A stretch of DNA of 40,259 nt from Cyanophora paradoxa (lineage: Eukaryota > Glaucocystophyceae > Cyanophorales > Cyanophoraceae): assembly GCA_004431415.1 (NCBI GenBank), contig QPMI01000339.1, forward strand, positions 1-40,259, in the 5' to 3' direction. Shown piece after piece: positions 1 to 11,100 of this stretch. Each line of letters opens with the position of its first letter. Within the stretch, counting starts at the first letter, position 1. A model generated the notes under the pieces. That model did not search any database and was not told where the DNA came from. It saw only the letters and a program-made list of their open reading frames with translations. A program made the position numbers and the translations under genes.

Positions 1-2185
1 GCAGGGTCATCGTGGGGCGCCTGGACCTCGCCCGCTGCCTCGCGACGGCCGCCCTCGAGTGCCTCGGCGAGCGCCCGCCCCGCCCCGCCGCCCTCCCCTT
101 CCCCGAGCTCGGTCCGCCCCGGCCCCGTGCTGCCTCGCCCTGGCCCCGCCCTCGCCGGGGGCCGACGGGCTGGCGGGCCGGCAGCGCTGCTGTGGCGGGT
201 GAAGCGGATCGTGGACGCCGAGGCGCGTCGGACCCGGGCCGAGCGCCGCCCGCAGACGGCCCCGCCGCCGCTGCTGGCCCGGCGGCCGCGCGGGCGGCGG
301 AGGAGCGGGAGATCGCGGCGGACTGCATCCACGTGCTCTTCGTGTGCGACATGAAGGAGGGCACGGGCACCTCCCGCCTCGAGCGCAACGTCAAGATCGT
401 GCGCGCCGCCGAGCTCGTCCACGACCTCCCCTGGCCGGCCCGCCCCGCCCCGCCCGCGCCCCGGCCTCGCAGCGGGGCCGACGCGCGGGGCGGGGCGCGC
501 AGACGACGACGCGGGTGCGGCTGCTGGGGCACCTGGGGGTGCTGCTGCAGGCGACCTCGCGCCGCCTGCGCTGGCGCTGGCTCCCCGCCGGCGCCGCCCT
601 CCTCTTCGAGCGCGCCCACCGCATCGCCGAGGGCCTGGGCGACGAGGCTCGCACCCCCGCCCCGCCCCGCCGCCGCTGCTCGCCCCGACGCTGCGCAGGC
701 GCGCGCCGCGGTGGCCAACGCCGAGGGCCTCCGCTCCTGCTTCGCCGTCAGGCGCGCCCCGCGCCCCGCGCACCGGCCTGCGCCGGCCTTCGGGCGTGCG
801 GGCGAGCGGGGCGCGGCGCGGCGCAGCTTCGCGGAGGCGGCGGGGTGGATGGAGGAGTCGCTGCGGCTCGCGGGTACGGCGGCTGGAACTGGGACACCGC
901 CCCCGCCCTCATGCACGCCTTCCTCCTCCTCTCCACCGCACGCCCCGCCCCGCCCGCACGCCCGGCCCGGCCCGGGCCGCGCTGAGGCGGGGCAGGGGCG
1001 GCTGGCGGAGGCGGAGGCGCTCGCGGAGGAGCTCGTCCGCTTCTTCCGCCGCACCGCCCTCGACTCGTACGGTCCGCTTCCCGCCCCCGCCCCCTCCCGC
1101 CGGCCGGCCGGGGCCGACGTGGCGCGGGGGCAGAGGGGATGGCGGCGGCACTCGGGGGCATGGCGGCGCTGCTGCGCGGCCGCCTCGACGCCCTCGCCGC
1201 CTTCCTCCGCACCTTCGACCGCGTACGCCCGCCCCGCCCCGCGCCCAGCCCCGGCCCCGCGCCCCGTTCCCGCCGCCTCACGGGCCGCCCCGCAGCACAT
1301 TGAGGCGCGGGGCTTCCTCTTCATGGGACAGGCCCGCTCCCTGCTCGCCGCCGCCGTCGCCTGGCGCGGGGGGGACCCCGCCCCCATGGCCGCGGCATGT
1401 CGCGAGAACATTGCCGCCTGGTGGCTCGAGATCGACAACATGGCATTCTACTCCCTCCGTCCGCCACGCCCCGCCCCGTCGCCGCCGCTGCCGCCGCCCG
1501 CTGAACCGGCCCGCAGACGTCATCGTCCTCGCCCTCGAGTTCGCCCTCTGGAGCGCCGCCCAGGGGCCCATGGCCACCTCCGCCCCCGCCCCCGCCGCCC
1601 CCGCCGCGCCGGCGCCCCTCCGGCCGCGGCGGCGCGCGCGGGGTTGCCTGTGGCCGTGGGGCGGGGGCCGCGGGGCGCACGTGGCGCCGGAGGCGGGGCG
1701 GGAGGGGCCGGGGCGCTGCTGGGGAGATGCGGCGGCTGATGGGCGCCCTCATGCGGCGCCCCGGGGGCATGCCCGTGCTCACGCCCTTCGACGAGATGGC
1801 CGAGGCCGGCGAGCCCGGCACGCCGCCGGCCCGCCGCGCGGCGCTCCTCCGCTCGGCCGGGGAGCGCCTCGCGGCGGCCGGGCTCCGCTCCTTCGCGCCC
1901 CTCGCCCTCCTCCGCCTCGCCCTCGCCGAGCCCGAGCCGGCCGCCGCCGCCGCCGCCCTCGAGGCCGCCCGCCGCGCCGCCCGCGAGGCCGGCCTCCACC
2001 TCCCCGCCCTCCACCGCCCCGACCCCTCGCCCTCGGCCCCGGGCCCGGGCCCGCCCCGCCCCGCCCCGCCTTCGCCTCTCTCGTCGTCTAGCCGTCCCCT
2101 GCGAGCACAGTGGCACGCCCCGCGCCGCTTGCGATCGCACCCCGCGCGCGCATTTCCCTGCTTCCGTTCGCTAATCGAGCTCTAG
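1..2185 (+). CDS. 3' part of a multi-exon gene for a helical (TPR-like) protein of unknown function
   Basis: Coding exons alternate with CCCCG-rich introns, so the open frames jump. Segments that read as real protein include about 12-80 (VGRLDLARCLATAALE), 300-425 (ADCIHVLFVCDMKEGTG), 515-650 (LLGHLGVLLQATSRR, then FERAHRIAEGLGD), 870-945, 985-1075 (RLAEAEALAEELVRFF), 1140-1225, 1290-1470 (ARGFLFMGQARSLLAAAVAW), 1515-1570 and 1725-2010. The protein is rich in Ala, Leu, Arg and Glu with heptad-like helices and short A-x-x-L-A patterns, similar to the TPR-like C-termini of large signalling ATPases or cyclases. No catalytic motif is visible, so function is unknown. The 5' end lies outside the window; the first bases (GCAG) look like an intron acceptor. 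The stop is either TAG at 2089-2091 or the in-frame TAG ending at 2185, depending on whether a last intron is removed. Confidence 0.55.
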
Positions 2186-2807
2186 GCCCGGAGGAGGCAG
2201 TACAGCAACTAGTTTAATTTCCAGTTTTGTCATCTCCTTGACCGTGAGCAGCACAGTGTCAGCTGCAACGCATTTCTTCTTTCATGTGAACACCCTTCTT
2301 TCATGGCGGATGATGGCGGATGACAGTTCATGTAATTATCTAACCGTGTAACATCGATATCGAGCGTTTTTCTTTTTATTTTTTAGGCCCTCACGATCAA
2401 GATCACCGATATCAGGGCTCCCCGAGTCGGAGGTCCAAAGCCCTCGCACCCTTTTCGAGACGTAAACTCTCTTCTGCAGCTGTAGCCTGCCTGGCAGTAG
2501 CGACGTCTGTGGCCAGCCTACATTTAGTTTGCGTCTGCTCGCGCTTCAATTCGTAAGCTTTTGCTCTAAATTAGATAACACACAGCTTAGTTCGGCGCTC
2601 AATCTTACAAACTTATAAATTAGTCCGGCGCTCAATTACGTATACATACGCTTAGAGAAATTTAAACATGTACATGCAGATCTAGATCTAGAGCAGATCG
2701 ATATCCGGCGCAGCTGCAGCCTGCAGCTGCAGCTCGCATGCATAATATTAATGCCATATCCGGGGGTATGAAGGCGCCCTGCACAGCCCCGGACCCCTGG
2801 CTGCACA

Positions 2808-2842
2808 GCATCATGCATATGACCCGATCATATGCATGATGC
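2808..2842. repeat. Perfect 15-bp inverted repeat with 5-bp loop
   Basis: The arm GCATCATGCATATGA at 2808-2822 is followed by loop CCCGA and the exact reverse complement at 2828-2842. It sits in the AT-richer spacer close to a CTGCAGC-rich palindromic patch at about 2710-2745. It could form a hairpin or be a protein-binding palindrome. It has no T-run and is not next to a gene end, so I do not call it a terminator. Confidence 0.7.
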
Positions 2843-2982
2843 AGCTCGCATTGAAATTGCTTTGCAGCCAATCTAGATCTAAGGCCACTAATTATACAAG
2901 TCAACGTTGAGCCTCGGAGGTCGCATGCATGCGCATGGCTCGCTGGCGGAGGAGCCTCGGCCGCGGATCGGGAACCCGTCGT

Positions 2983-3045
2983 GTGCCGCGCCCCGGCCCT
3001 CTAGATCTGTTCGCGTGCCGCGCCTCGGCCCATCTAGATCTGTTC
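2983..3045. repeat. Two tandem copies of a 30-bp unit containing CTAGATCTGTTC
   Basis: Positions 2983-3012 and 3015-3045 match except for a substitution and one extra base. Both units run from GTGCCGCGCC to TCTAGATCTGTTC. The TCTAGATC core also occurs at about 2681, 2873, 3082, 7597 and 21287 in the window. Confidence 0.7.
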
Positions 3046-3118
3046 CCCCCGCGGTGACGCGGGAGGCGGTGGCGGTGATCAAGATCTAGATCTTGAAAGT
3101 TCATATGAAACCAATGAC

Positions 3119-3715
3119 CACTAAACGAACTCGTGAACTCCGCCGGGCTGTTTTACATCGACGTCGACTTTTGTAAACGATAATTAATCCCATTGATATT
3201 ACACTCGTTACTAGTTGCCAAGTTGATCATGAATTAATCCCATTGATATTACACTCGTTACTAGGATCGGAGCTGCAGCAGACGGCACGCGTTTGCCTTT
3301 GCGTCTGACTTGCGTTCACGAAGGCGTTTGCGATTGCCGCATTGCGCAGCAAGGAAAAACAGCAAGAGCGGTGTGAGGTGTCGCACGCCCCAGTTGCACG
3401 TGTCAGCACGTTGCACGTAATCATAATGACCACAAACACATATATAACTACTAAACTACTTACAAATCAGACCCGTGAACTCTACCAGGCTGTTTTAAAT
3501 CGACTTCTGAAAACGATATTTAATTTCATTGATGTACTATTTACTTGAAAATGCTGCTGTAGCTGCAGCTGACGGCACGCATTTGCAATGGCGTCAAATT
3601 TACGTTTATGACGGCGTTCGCGATTGCGGCGGCTAAACAAAATCCAGAAAGGGCGATATGAAGTGTCACGTGCGCCAGTCGCACGTAACGCCCGCCAGCT
3701 GCACGTTGCCAGGAG
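3119..3715. repeat. Diverged tandem duplication of about 330 bp next to the gene A 3' end
   Basis: Unit 1 (about 3119-3420) and unit 2 (about 3449-3715) share ordered blocks: CGTGAACTC, then GGCTGTTTTA, ATCGACTTCT-like, CATTGAT, GACGGCACGC, TTTGC, GGCGT, GCGATTGC, GTGTCGCACG-like and GCACGT. Within unit 1 a 33-bp stretch (AATTAATCCC to TTACTAG) is itself repeated exactly at 3182-3214 and 3232-3264. The second unit runs up to the 3' flank of gene A, so the duplication may carry its 3' untranslated or flanking sequence. Confidence 0.6.
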
Positions 3716-3754
3716 CGCCGGGGCGCGCCCCCCGGCGGCGATAGCGGCTCATGA

Positions 3755-5058
3755 TCAGCGGCGCGGGGAGGCCGGGGGGAGCCAGGGGTCCGGGGCGAGG
3801 ACGCTGACGGTCACCGCCTCGTGGTCCACGTGCGCCCCCTCGCCCGCCCCGCCGCCCGCCCCCGCCGTGAGCGCCGGCGCCCCGGGGGCCGGCGAGAAGG
3901 CCGGCCCCTCCACATCGAGCTCGATGGTGACAGCCGCGGGCGGCTGCGGCAGCATCTCCGCCAGCGTCTGCCGGATCGCCCTGCGCGGCGGCGGCGGCCG
4001 GCGTTAGCGGCGGAGCAGCTCGGTGCGAGCGCGTGAGGCAAGCGCACAGGAAGGTGGGGCGCTGGGAGGAGTTCTTGGAGAGGCAGGCGCGGGCGAGGGG
4101 CCGGAGGGGCTCGGGGACGGCAGCGAAGGAGGAGCGGGGGAAGGGCTGCCCCCGGATGAGGTGCTCGGGGCCGATGGCCGCCCCGCCGTACGGCCGCCGC
4201 CCCGTCGCCATCTCCATCAGGATGATCCCGAACGCCCACACCTGCCCGCCCCCGCCCCCGCGCTCGAGCCCCGCGGCGCGGCGCGGCGCGGCGCGGCGGG
4301 GCGGGGCGGGGGGCGGGGCCGGCGGGGGCGCACGTCGGCCTTGACGGGGTCGTTCTTCGAGTACGTCTCGGGCGGCAGGTAGACCCTGCGCGACGGCGCG
4401 GGCTTAGCGGGGCGGCGCGGGCCGGCGGGGCGGCGCGCGAGAGGGGAGGCGCACAGCGTGCCCCGCAGCGACTTGGCCGTCTCGACGTGCCTCGAGATGC
4501 CTGCGCGGCCCCTCTCAGCCGGCGCCGGAGCCGGTCACGGCGGAGGCGGCGGCCGCGCACCGAAGTCGCCCACGCGCAGCGTCGGGCCCTTGCCGTCGTC
4601 CTGCGGAGCGGTGAGGGGGGGGCGGGCGCTGGCGCGGGCGGGGCGGGCCTTGCGGAAGACGAGGATGTTCTGGGGCTTGAGGTCGCGGTGGGCGACGGGC
4701 CGCGGCAGCTCGTGGTGCAGGTACGCCATCCCTGCGCCCCGGGGCGCCCCCGCTCCAGCCGCCGGCCGCGGGGCGCGCTTTGGGGCGGGGCGGGGGGCAC
4801 CGGCGGCGATCTGGAGGGCGAAGGAGGCGAGGAGGTCGGCGGGGAGGAGGCCGCGGCTCGCGAGCAGCGCCGAGAGCGACATCTCCGCCAGCGGCATCAC
4901 TGCGCCCCGCCCCTCAGCGCGAGCGCGAGCCGGCGGGCGGCGGGCGGCGGGGCGCGCCGATGTAGATCTTGAAGCGGTCCGTGAAGAGCGCCTCGCACCG
5001 CAGCACGTTCGGGTGGTCGCACACCTGCCCCCCCGCCCCCTCGGCCCGCGGCCCGCGG

Positions 5059-5093
<35 letters not shown>

Positions 5094-5550
5094 CTTCTGG
5101 AGGCGGGCGCCGTGGATCTCGCGGGCGGCGACCTGCGGGTCGCTGAGGGAGACCTCCTTCACCGCCCGCTTGATCTCCCCGCCCCCGTCCGCCCCCTCCG
5201 CCCCCCCCGCCCCCTCCGCCGCGTCGCCGTCGCGGAGCCAGGTGGCGGCCCACTCCGGCAGCGCGATCGCGTACACTGCCGCCGGCCCGTCAGCGGGGGC
5301 GGGGCGGGGCGGGGCGGGGGGGGGGAGGACCGCGGCCGAAGGCGCCCTCGCCGAGCATGGCGAGGGGCTCGCGGACGCTCCGGAGGAGGGGCTCGGGGAC
5401 GGGGCGCGGGGGGGCGAGCGTGGCGCGCTGGGCGAGGGTGAGGTCGTTCGCCTCCTCGCCGAGCACGGCGCTCGAGCCGCCGGCCGCCTCCGCGGGGCGC
5501 GCCGCCCCCAGCAGGTCCAGCTCGTCCCCCGTCAGCGCCGGCAGGTCCAG
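3755..5550 (-). other. Gene A intracellular TKL-like Ser/Thr kinase domain (10 exons)
   Basis: Exons that join in frame: 5550-5331, 5275-5094, 5024-4958, 4899-4801, 4731-4649, 4600-4561, 4500-4455, 4385-4334, 4241-4048 and 3980-3755. The protein has the Gly loop LGEGAFGRVYA, the lysine strand AVKEV, the helix-C Glu in AAREIHGARL, the hinge YIVMPLAEMSL, LQIAAGMAYLHHE, the catalytic loop HRDLKPQN, DFG, an activation segment ending GTLVYLPPE, KADVWAFGIILMEMATG, and an Arg in QRPTF. Every residue needed for catalysis is present. HRDLKPQN points to Ser/Thr specificity, and the KADVWAFGIILMEM helix is typical of TKL/Raf-like receptor kinases. Introns after 4958 (ATCG/GCGCGC) and 4649 (AAG/GCCCGC) require GC donors. 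A Pro/Ala-rich acidic tail of about 60 residues follows the kinase. Confidence 0.9.
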
Positions 5551-8164
5551 CTGCCCCCGCCCCCTCGTCAGCCCCGCCACGCGGCCGCCAGCGGGCGGGC
5601 CGGCGCACCCAGACGCTGGGGAGGGAGCCGTCGGTGTGCGGGGTGAGCCCCGTGATCGCCTGCAGCAGCGACGCCGACGAGTGGAGCGAGATGAACGGCA
5701 TCTCCGCCGTGTCCGTCGGCGAGCCGGCCCCGAACGCCCGCGCCCGCTGCCGCCGCTTCCAGTACACCCCGAAGCCCACCCCGATCGCGACCACGAGAGC
5801 ACCCGCCGCCGCCGCCGCGCCTATCGCCGCGCCCATCGGCGAGCCGCCACCGCCGCCGCCCGGCGCGCTGGGGGCGGCGGCGGGGGCGGTGGCGGGGAAG
5901 GTTGGCGTGGGGGGCGGCTGGTCGACGAGCGCGACGGGCTGCTCGGGGGCGAGGATGGTCTCGCCGCGGGCGAGGGCCTCGGCGGCGGGGCCCTCGGGCT
6001 GGAGGCCGGGGGCGAAGGTGGCGTTGCCCATGGCGGCGACGGGCCGGTCGTCGAGGCCCGGCATGAGCAGCTCGCCGGCCCGCGTCAGGTTCGCCATCGC
6101 CTCGAGGATGAACGCCGCCGGCAGCTCCACCGCCACCGACTTCGACGCCAGCACCGCCTTCAGCACCTGCCGCGGCCCGTCGGCGGCCCCCGACGGAACC
6201 TTGGCGGGTGAGACGGCCGGCTCGTTTCGCGCACCTGAACGTGAAACAGGATGGAGCCGCATCGGACGCCGGCGATTTGCACGCGCCCCTGCGCCCAGGG
6301 CGGCCGAGGGTCGGGGGCGGGGAGCGGGGGGCGGGGCGGGCGGGGGGACCTCGTCGAGCTCGACGCGGAGCGCTGTGGCGAGGAAGCGGGAGAAGCCCTG
6401 GGAGACGGAGGCGAGGCTCCGCCCCTGCACGTACGCCTCGCACTCCCCCCGCGTCGCCGGCACCGTCAGCCAGAACTCCACCTCCACCGACCCCGCCCCC
6501 GCCGCCGGCGTCGCGCTCGGCGCGGGCGGCGTCGGCGCGGCGGCCGCCGGGGCGGCGCCGAGGGCGTCGGCGTGGGCGCGGGGGAGGCGGCCGGGGGTGC
6601 AATGGGCGGCGAGGGCGAGGGGGTCGGGGCGGCGGCGGGGCGGCGGGGTGGGCAGCGGGGTCGGCTGCTGCGGGGGCGGGAGGAGCTGGAAGGGGACCGC
6701 CGGGAGCTCGCCGTCCGACGGGTAGCCGCAGGCGGCCGCCGCGAGGGGCACCGTGCCTGCGCGATCGCGACCCGACCGTCAGCGGCGCGAGCCGCGCCGC
6801 AGCGCGCGCGGCGACGGGGCGGGAGCGCACCGGCGAGGGAGAGCAGGCGCGACTGCTGCGCTGGCCCCGTCTCGTTCGCCACGCCGAAGAGCATCCTGGC
6901 GCCTCGCGGGGCCCCGTCAGGCGGAGCGGCGCGATCGGCGGGCGGGGCCGGCGCGGGGCGCACGCGGTGCACGAGGAGCAGTCGGCGACGAGGGCGGGCG
7001 AGGCGAGGGCGACGCCGAGGCCGGCGACGTGCTCCGCGGAGGCGTCTGCGCGCCGGCCGCTCAGCCGCGCGGGGCGGGGGCCGGAGCAGGGCCGGGACGG
7101 CGGGGCGGGCCCTTGGGGTCGAGGAAGAGGAGCGTCGCGTTCGCGTCGGCGAGCACCGCGAAGAGGTACCCCTGGCACGCACCCAGGCGGAAGGCCGACG
7201 GCGACGAGCGCGCCACCGCCCCCGCGAGGCGGGCCGCGCGGCCCCCCGCCGCGCTCCAGCCCAGCTCGATCGCGCTGCCCGCGCAGAACGCGTCAGCGCG
7301 GGTCCCCGCTCCGTCTGAGGGCGTCGCGGGGCGGCGGAATGGACGGACTGTATCTCAATCGTGGCGTCCCCATCTTCCGACACGACCGCCACATACCAGG
7401 TCCCGTCTGCCCGGGCGGGGCGTTGGACAAAAAAACTGAAAGCAAGAAGGAAGTGATCGAGCACCGATGCGCGCGCAAGACGGGTTAGGCCGCCGCGGCA
7501 GGTCCACGTTGCCTTGTCGGATGTTGGCGTCAGTGGCCCACACCCGGCCTGACACGTCGTAGCTGGCGGGCGCAGGATGAGTCAGATATGGTGCCTAGAT
7601 CTAGAAACGAGCAAGGTCGACGCGCGCTCATTGTGCAGACCTGATCAGGTCGTTGCGCGCCGCGCCGTTCGACCCCTCGCCGCCGAAGACCTGAGGCGGC
7701 CCGTTCAACCGCAGCTACTTCGAATGAAACGAGCTCGGAGCACCCAGAGTGTGCGATTGAAAACCGTCATGCCTGCGGGTTGAAGAGCAGGTGAGAGTTC
7801 GAGGCGCGCGAGCGGCGGGCTCGGGATGGCGCGCACAGTGGTTCGCGCGGGGGGCGGGCATGGCGGGGAGGTCGACGCGCTCGTCCAGCGAGCTCGAGAG
7901 CGCCCACGCCGCAGCGCTCGCCTCGTCCGTCGTCCCGACGTACCCGCCTGCGCCCCCCCCCCCCCCCCACCCGCTCACGCCCGGCTGGCTGCGGGGCCCC
8001 GGCAGGCGCTCACCGGTGCAGAAGACGGCCGCCGCGTTGTCCCACGCGCACTGCACCCCGTAGCCTTCGAAGGGGGCCCGTGCCGTGGCCTCCGCCCACG
8101 TTCCTCTCTCTGCGTGCGCGGCGACGCGGTTGGGCGCGGGCAGCGCGGGGGGGAAGGGGGGGAA

Positions 8165-8196
<32 letters not shown>

Positions 8197-11100
8197 ACTG
8201 GGGAGAGGGGCGGGGCGGACCGACGTCGTGAACGAGGATTGCCCCGCCGGCGGCGGCTGCCGCCGAGGCCGGCCGGCGCCCGAGCAGGGCGACCTTGGCG
8301 AACCCGAGCGAGCTGCGGAAGGCGACGACGGCCGAGAAGGCGGCGCCCGGCGCGACGAGAGCGCTCGATAGCGACACGTCGCCGCGCTTCATGAGGAAGA
8401 CGCCTGCCGGCCGCTCGCGATCGGACGGGGCCGGCGCGCGCCCGGAAGGAAGGCACGCCCCAGCAGCGCTCACCGGGGACAGTGGCGGGGGCGGGCGGGG
8501 ACCAGGCCGAGGCCACTCCAGCCGAGGAGAGCAGCCGCGCCGTGCACGAGGCGGGCCAGCTGCCGGCCTCCGACACGGAGACGGGCAGGAGCGCACGGAG
8601 CGGAGGGGAGGCGGCGGTGAAGTTGGCGGCGTACGGGCCGCCGGCCCCCGTGCAGCGCACGTCGGCGAGCTCGACGCTCTGGCCGGCCGCGAAACCAACC
8701 TCCAGCGCCAGCGCCGAGGCGTTCGCTGCAGCGAGCGACGCGATCGCCGGCGCCCCCGGCGCAGCTACCGCGACGGGCGGCGAAAGGTGGAGCCGGTCAG
8801 CCCACGCCAAAAGCTGCTGCATCTAGGAAATACCTGCAGGGATCGATGTCGCCGCGCGGGCTGGAGGCGAGAGCAAGCCCGTCGTGGCTCGCACGGAGAA
8901 CGCGCAGTCGACAGAGTAGCTTCCGCTGTATTGAGGACGCGTCGCAACCAAGAAGCTGAGGCGGCCAGCTGCTCGCTGCAGCGCGCCAACGGGGACGCTC
9001 CCAACATACGTAAATGCTCTGCCGGATTCGTTGCAGCTGTGCTCGAGATAAGCGACGCCCTGCTCCGAGGAGAATGCAGCGTCCGCCTGGAAGCACGTCG
9101 CGTTGATCGCTGTCAGAACGATGTCCGACGGAGTCCACGGATTGGCTGCTCGGGACAACGATAGTCAGAAATCGCGAGATCAAGCGTGGAAAACCCATGG
9201 CAATCGGAAGGGGCAGACCGGCCAAGACGGGGAGCGATGCGCGTACGCCGGGCGTGCTGGGAAGCCCGGTCACTCCCACGGCAGATAACGCGCAGTCGAG
9301 GGTGTAGTTGCCGAGGTACGATGGAGACACAGGCATCAGCACGACGGCGCCGCTCGAATCTGTGTCGGCGACCGCCGGGAGAGCGCGGTAGGGCCCGCCG
9401 ACACCTGAACAACTGACATTGAGCGAAGTCACGTTCTGGCCAGCTCGGAAACTCAAGCGGAACTCAGCGAGCGAAGAATTCAATGCCACGGCCGAGAGAA
9501 GCGCCGGCATATCCGGAGCCGCTGCGAGATAGATTCAAACAAACACTTGAACTAATCGCAATGGGTTTCACGGAGCGCACCTGCTGGCACCGTCACCACG
9601 GCGGCCGCAGTCCACGGCGACGACAGACCCGTCGACGCCCGCACGAGCGCCCTGCAGCTCAGCTCGAAGCTGCCGCTGTACGACGGCATGAGACCGACGC
9701 TGATGTTCAAACCCGACGCCGCAGCGCCCGTCACCGTCGCATTGACCGCGTACGGGCCGCCAGCGCCCAGGCACTGCATTTCGACCGCCGACACGCTTTG
9801 ACCGGGCGTGAACGATACGCGCACCACTGCTTGCGTGGCATTCCAAAACACGACGGCCGTCTCAAGCGGCGCCCATGGCACGGCTGCAGGATGGCATGAG
9901 ATCGCAAGACGCAACCAAGATCAGAGCCTTATTATCAGCCAGAAGGGGTAGCCGCCAGGTGCGCACCAGCTGGAACCGTCACCATGGCGGCCGACGTCCA
10001 CGACGACGGCAGTCCTGACAACGCGTGAACGCGTGTTGCGCAGCTCAGTTCGAAGCTGCCGCTGTACGACGGCACAAGACCGACGGTGATGTTGATGCCC
10101 GATGCTGCAGCATCTGTCGTGGACGCGTTGACAGCATACGGATCCCCGACGCCCGAGCAATAGACTTCCACTGCCGTCACGTTCTGGTCGGGCACGTATG
10201 GCACTCGAATGACGGCCTGTGTCGCGTTTGTTGCGCTGCCAAGGTTGGACAGCGGCGCCCAGGGCACGGCTGCGCAGCCGAGCAAGACGTGCAGCAAGGC
10301 GAATGTGAGCGGTGCAACTGGGAGGAACGCACGCCGCCTCGACAACGCGGAAACCAGCTGAGCGCACCTGCTGGCACCGTCACCACGGCAGCCGACGTCC
10401 ACGGCGATGGCAAACCCGTCGACGCCCGCACGAGCGCTCTGCAGCTCAGCTCGAAGCTGCCGATGTAAGACGGCACCAACCCGATGCTGACGTTCACGCC
10501 CGATGCAGCAGCATCGGTCGTGGACGCGTTGACTGCATACGGCCCGCCGATGACCGAGCTCGAGCAAAAGACTTCCACAGACGTCACGTTCTGGTCGGGC
10601 ATGTATGCCACTCGAATGACGGCCTGTGTAGCGTTTGTTGCGCTGGCGAAATTCGACAGCGGCGCCCAGGGCGCGGCTGCGCAGTCAGGCAGAACGGGCG
10701 ACCAGGCGGATGTGAGCGGAGCAACTGGGGAGGAGGCCTTGAAAACTCGAGCTCAGAATACAGCCGAGCGCACCTGCTGGCACCGTCACCATGGCGGCCG
10801 ACGTCAACGTCGACGACAGACCTGTCGACGCCCGCACGAGCGCCTTGCAGCTCAGCGCAAAGCTGCCGCTGTACGACGGCACGAGACCAACGCTGATGTT
10901 CACGCCCGACGCCGCAGCGTCCGTCACCGTCGCATTGACCGCGTACGGGCCGCCAGCGCCCAGGCACTGCATTTCGACCGCCGACACGCTTTGACCGGGC
11001 GTGAACGACACGCGCACCACTGCTTGCGTGGCATTCCAAAACACGACGGCCGTCTCAAGCGGCGCCCATGGCACGGCTGCAAAAGAGCATGAGATCGCAA

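Larger units (their letters stand above)
2186..3754. other. Intergenic spacer without a recognisable gene
   Basis: Base composition drops sharply from the neighbouring GC-rich exons, with many A/T-rich stretches. Open frames here are short (up to about 80 codons), overlap on both strands and lack the exon/intron style of the neighbouring genes. The stretch holds several TCTAGATC-type palindromes, a 15-bp hairpin, and short direct duplications listed separately. It separates the 3' ends of two converging genes (the plus-strand gene ending near 2185 and gene A ending at 3755). I see no clear AATAAA polyadenylation signal for either gene. Confidence 0.6.

Noticed and set aside
4458-5441. Long plus-strand open frames opposite the kinase exons (also 24486-26270 and 26310-27524)
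   Set aside because: They are antisense shadows of the kinase and ectodomain exons. They are Arg/Gly/Ala-rich, lack domain features and cross intron borders of the opposite gene.
8823-8830. In-frame TAG after the Ig-like repeat at 8823-9158, read as the end of a gene
   Set aside because: The stop lies inside a short intron (donor GTATTT at the VPAG-type glycine, acceptor at 8765). Removing it restores phase into the last Ig-like repeat in both paralogues.
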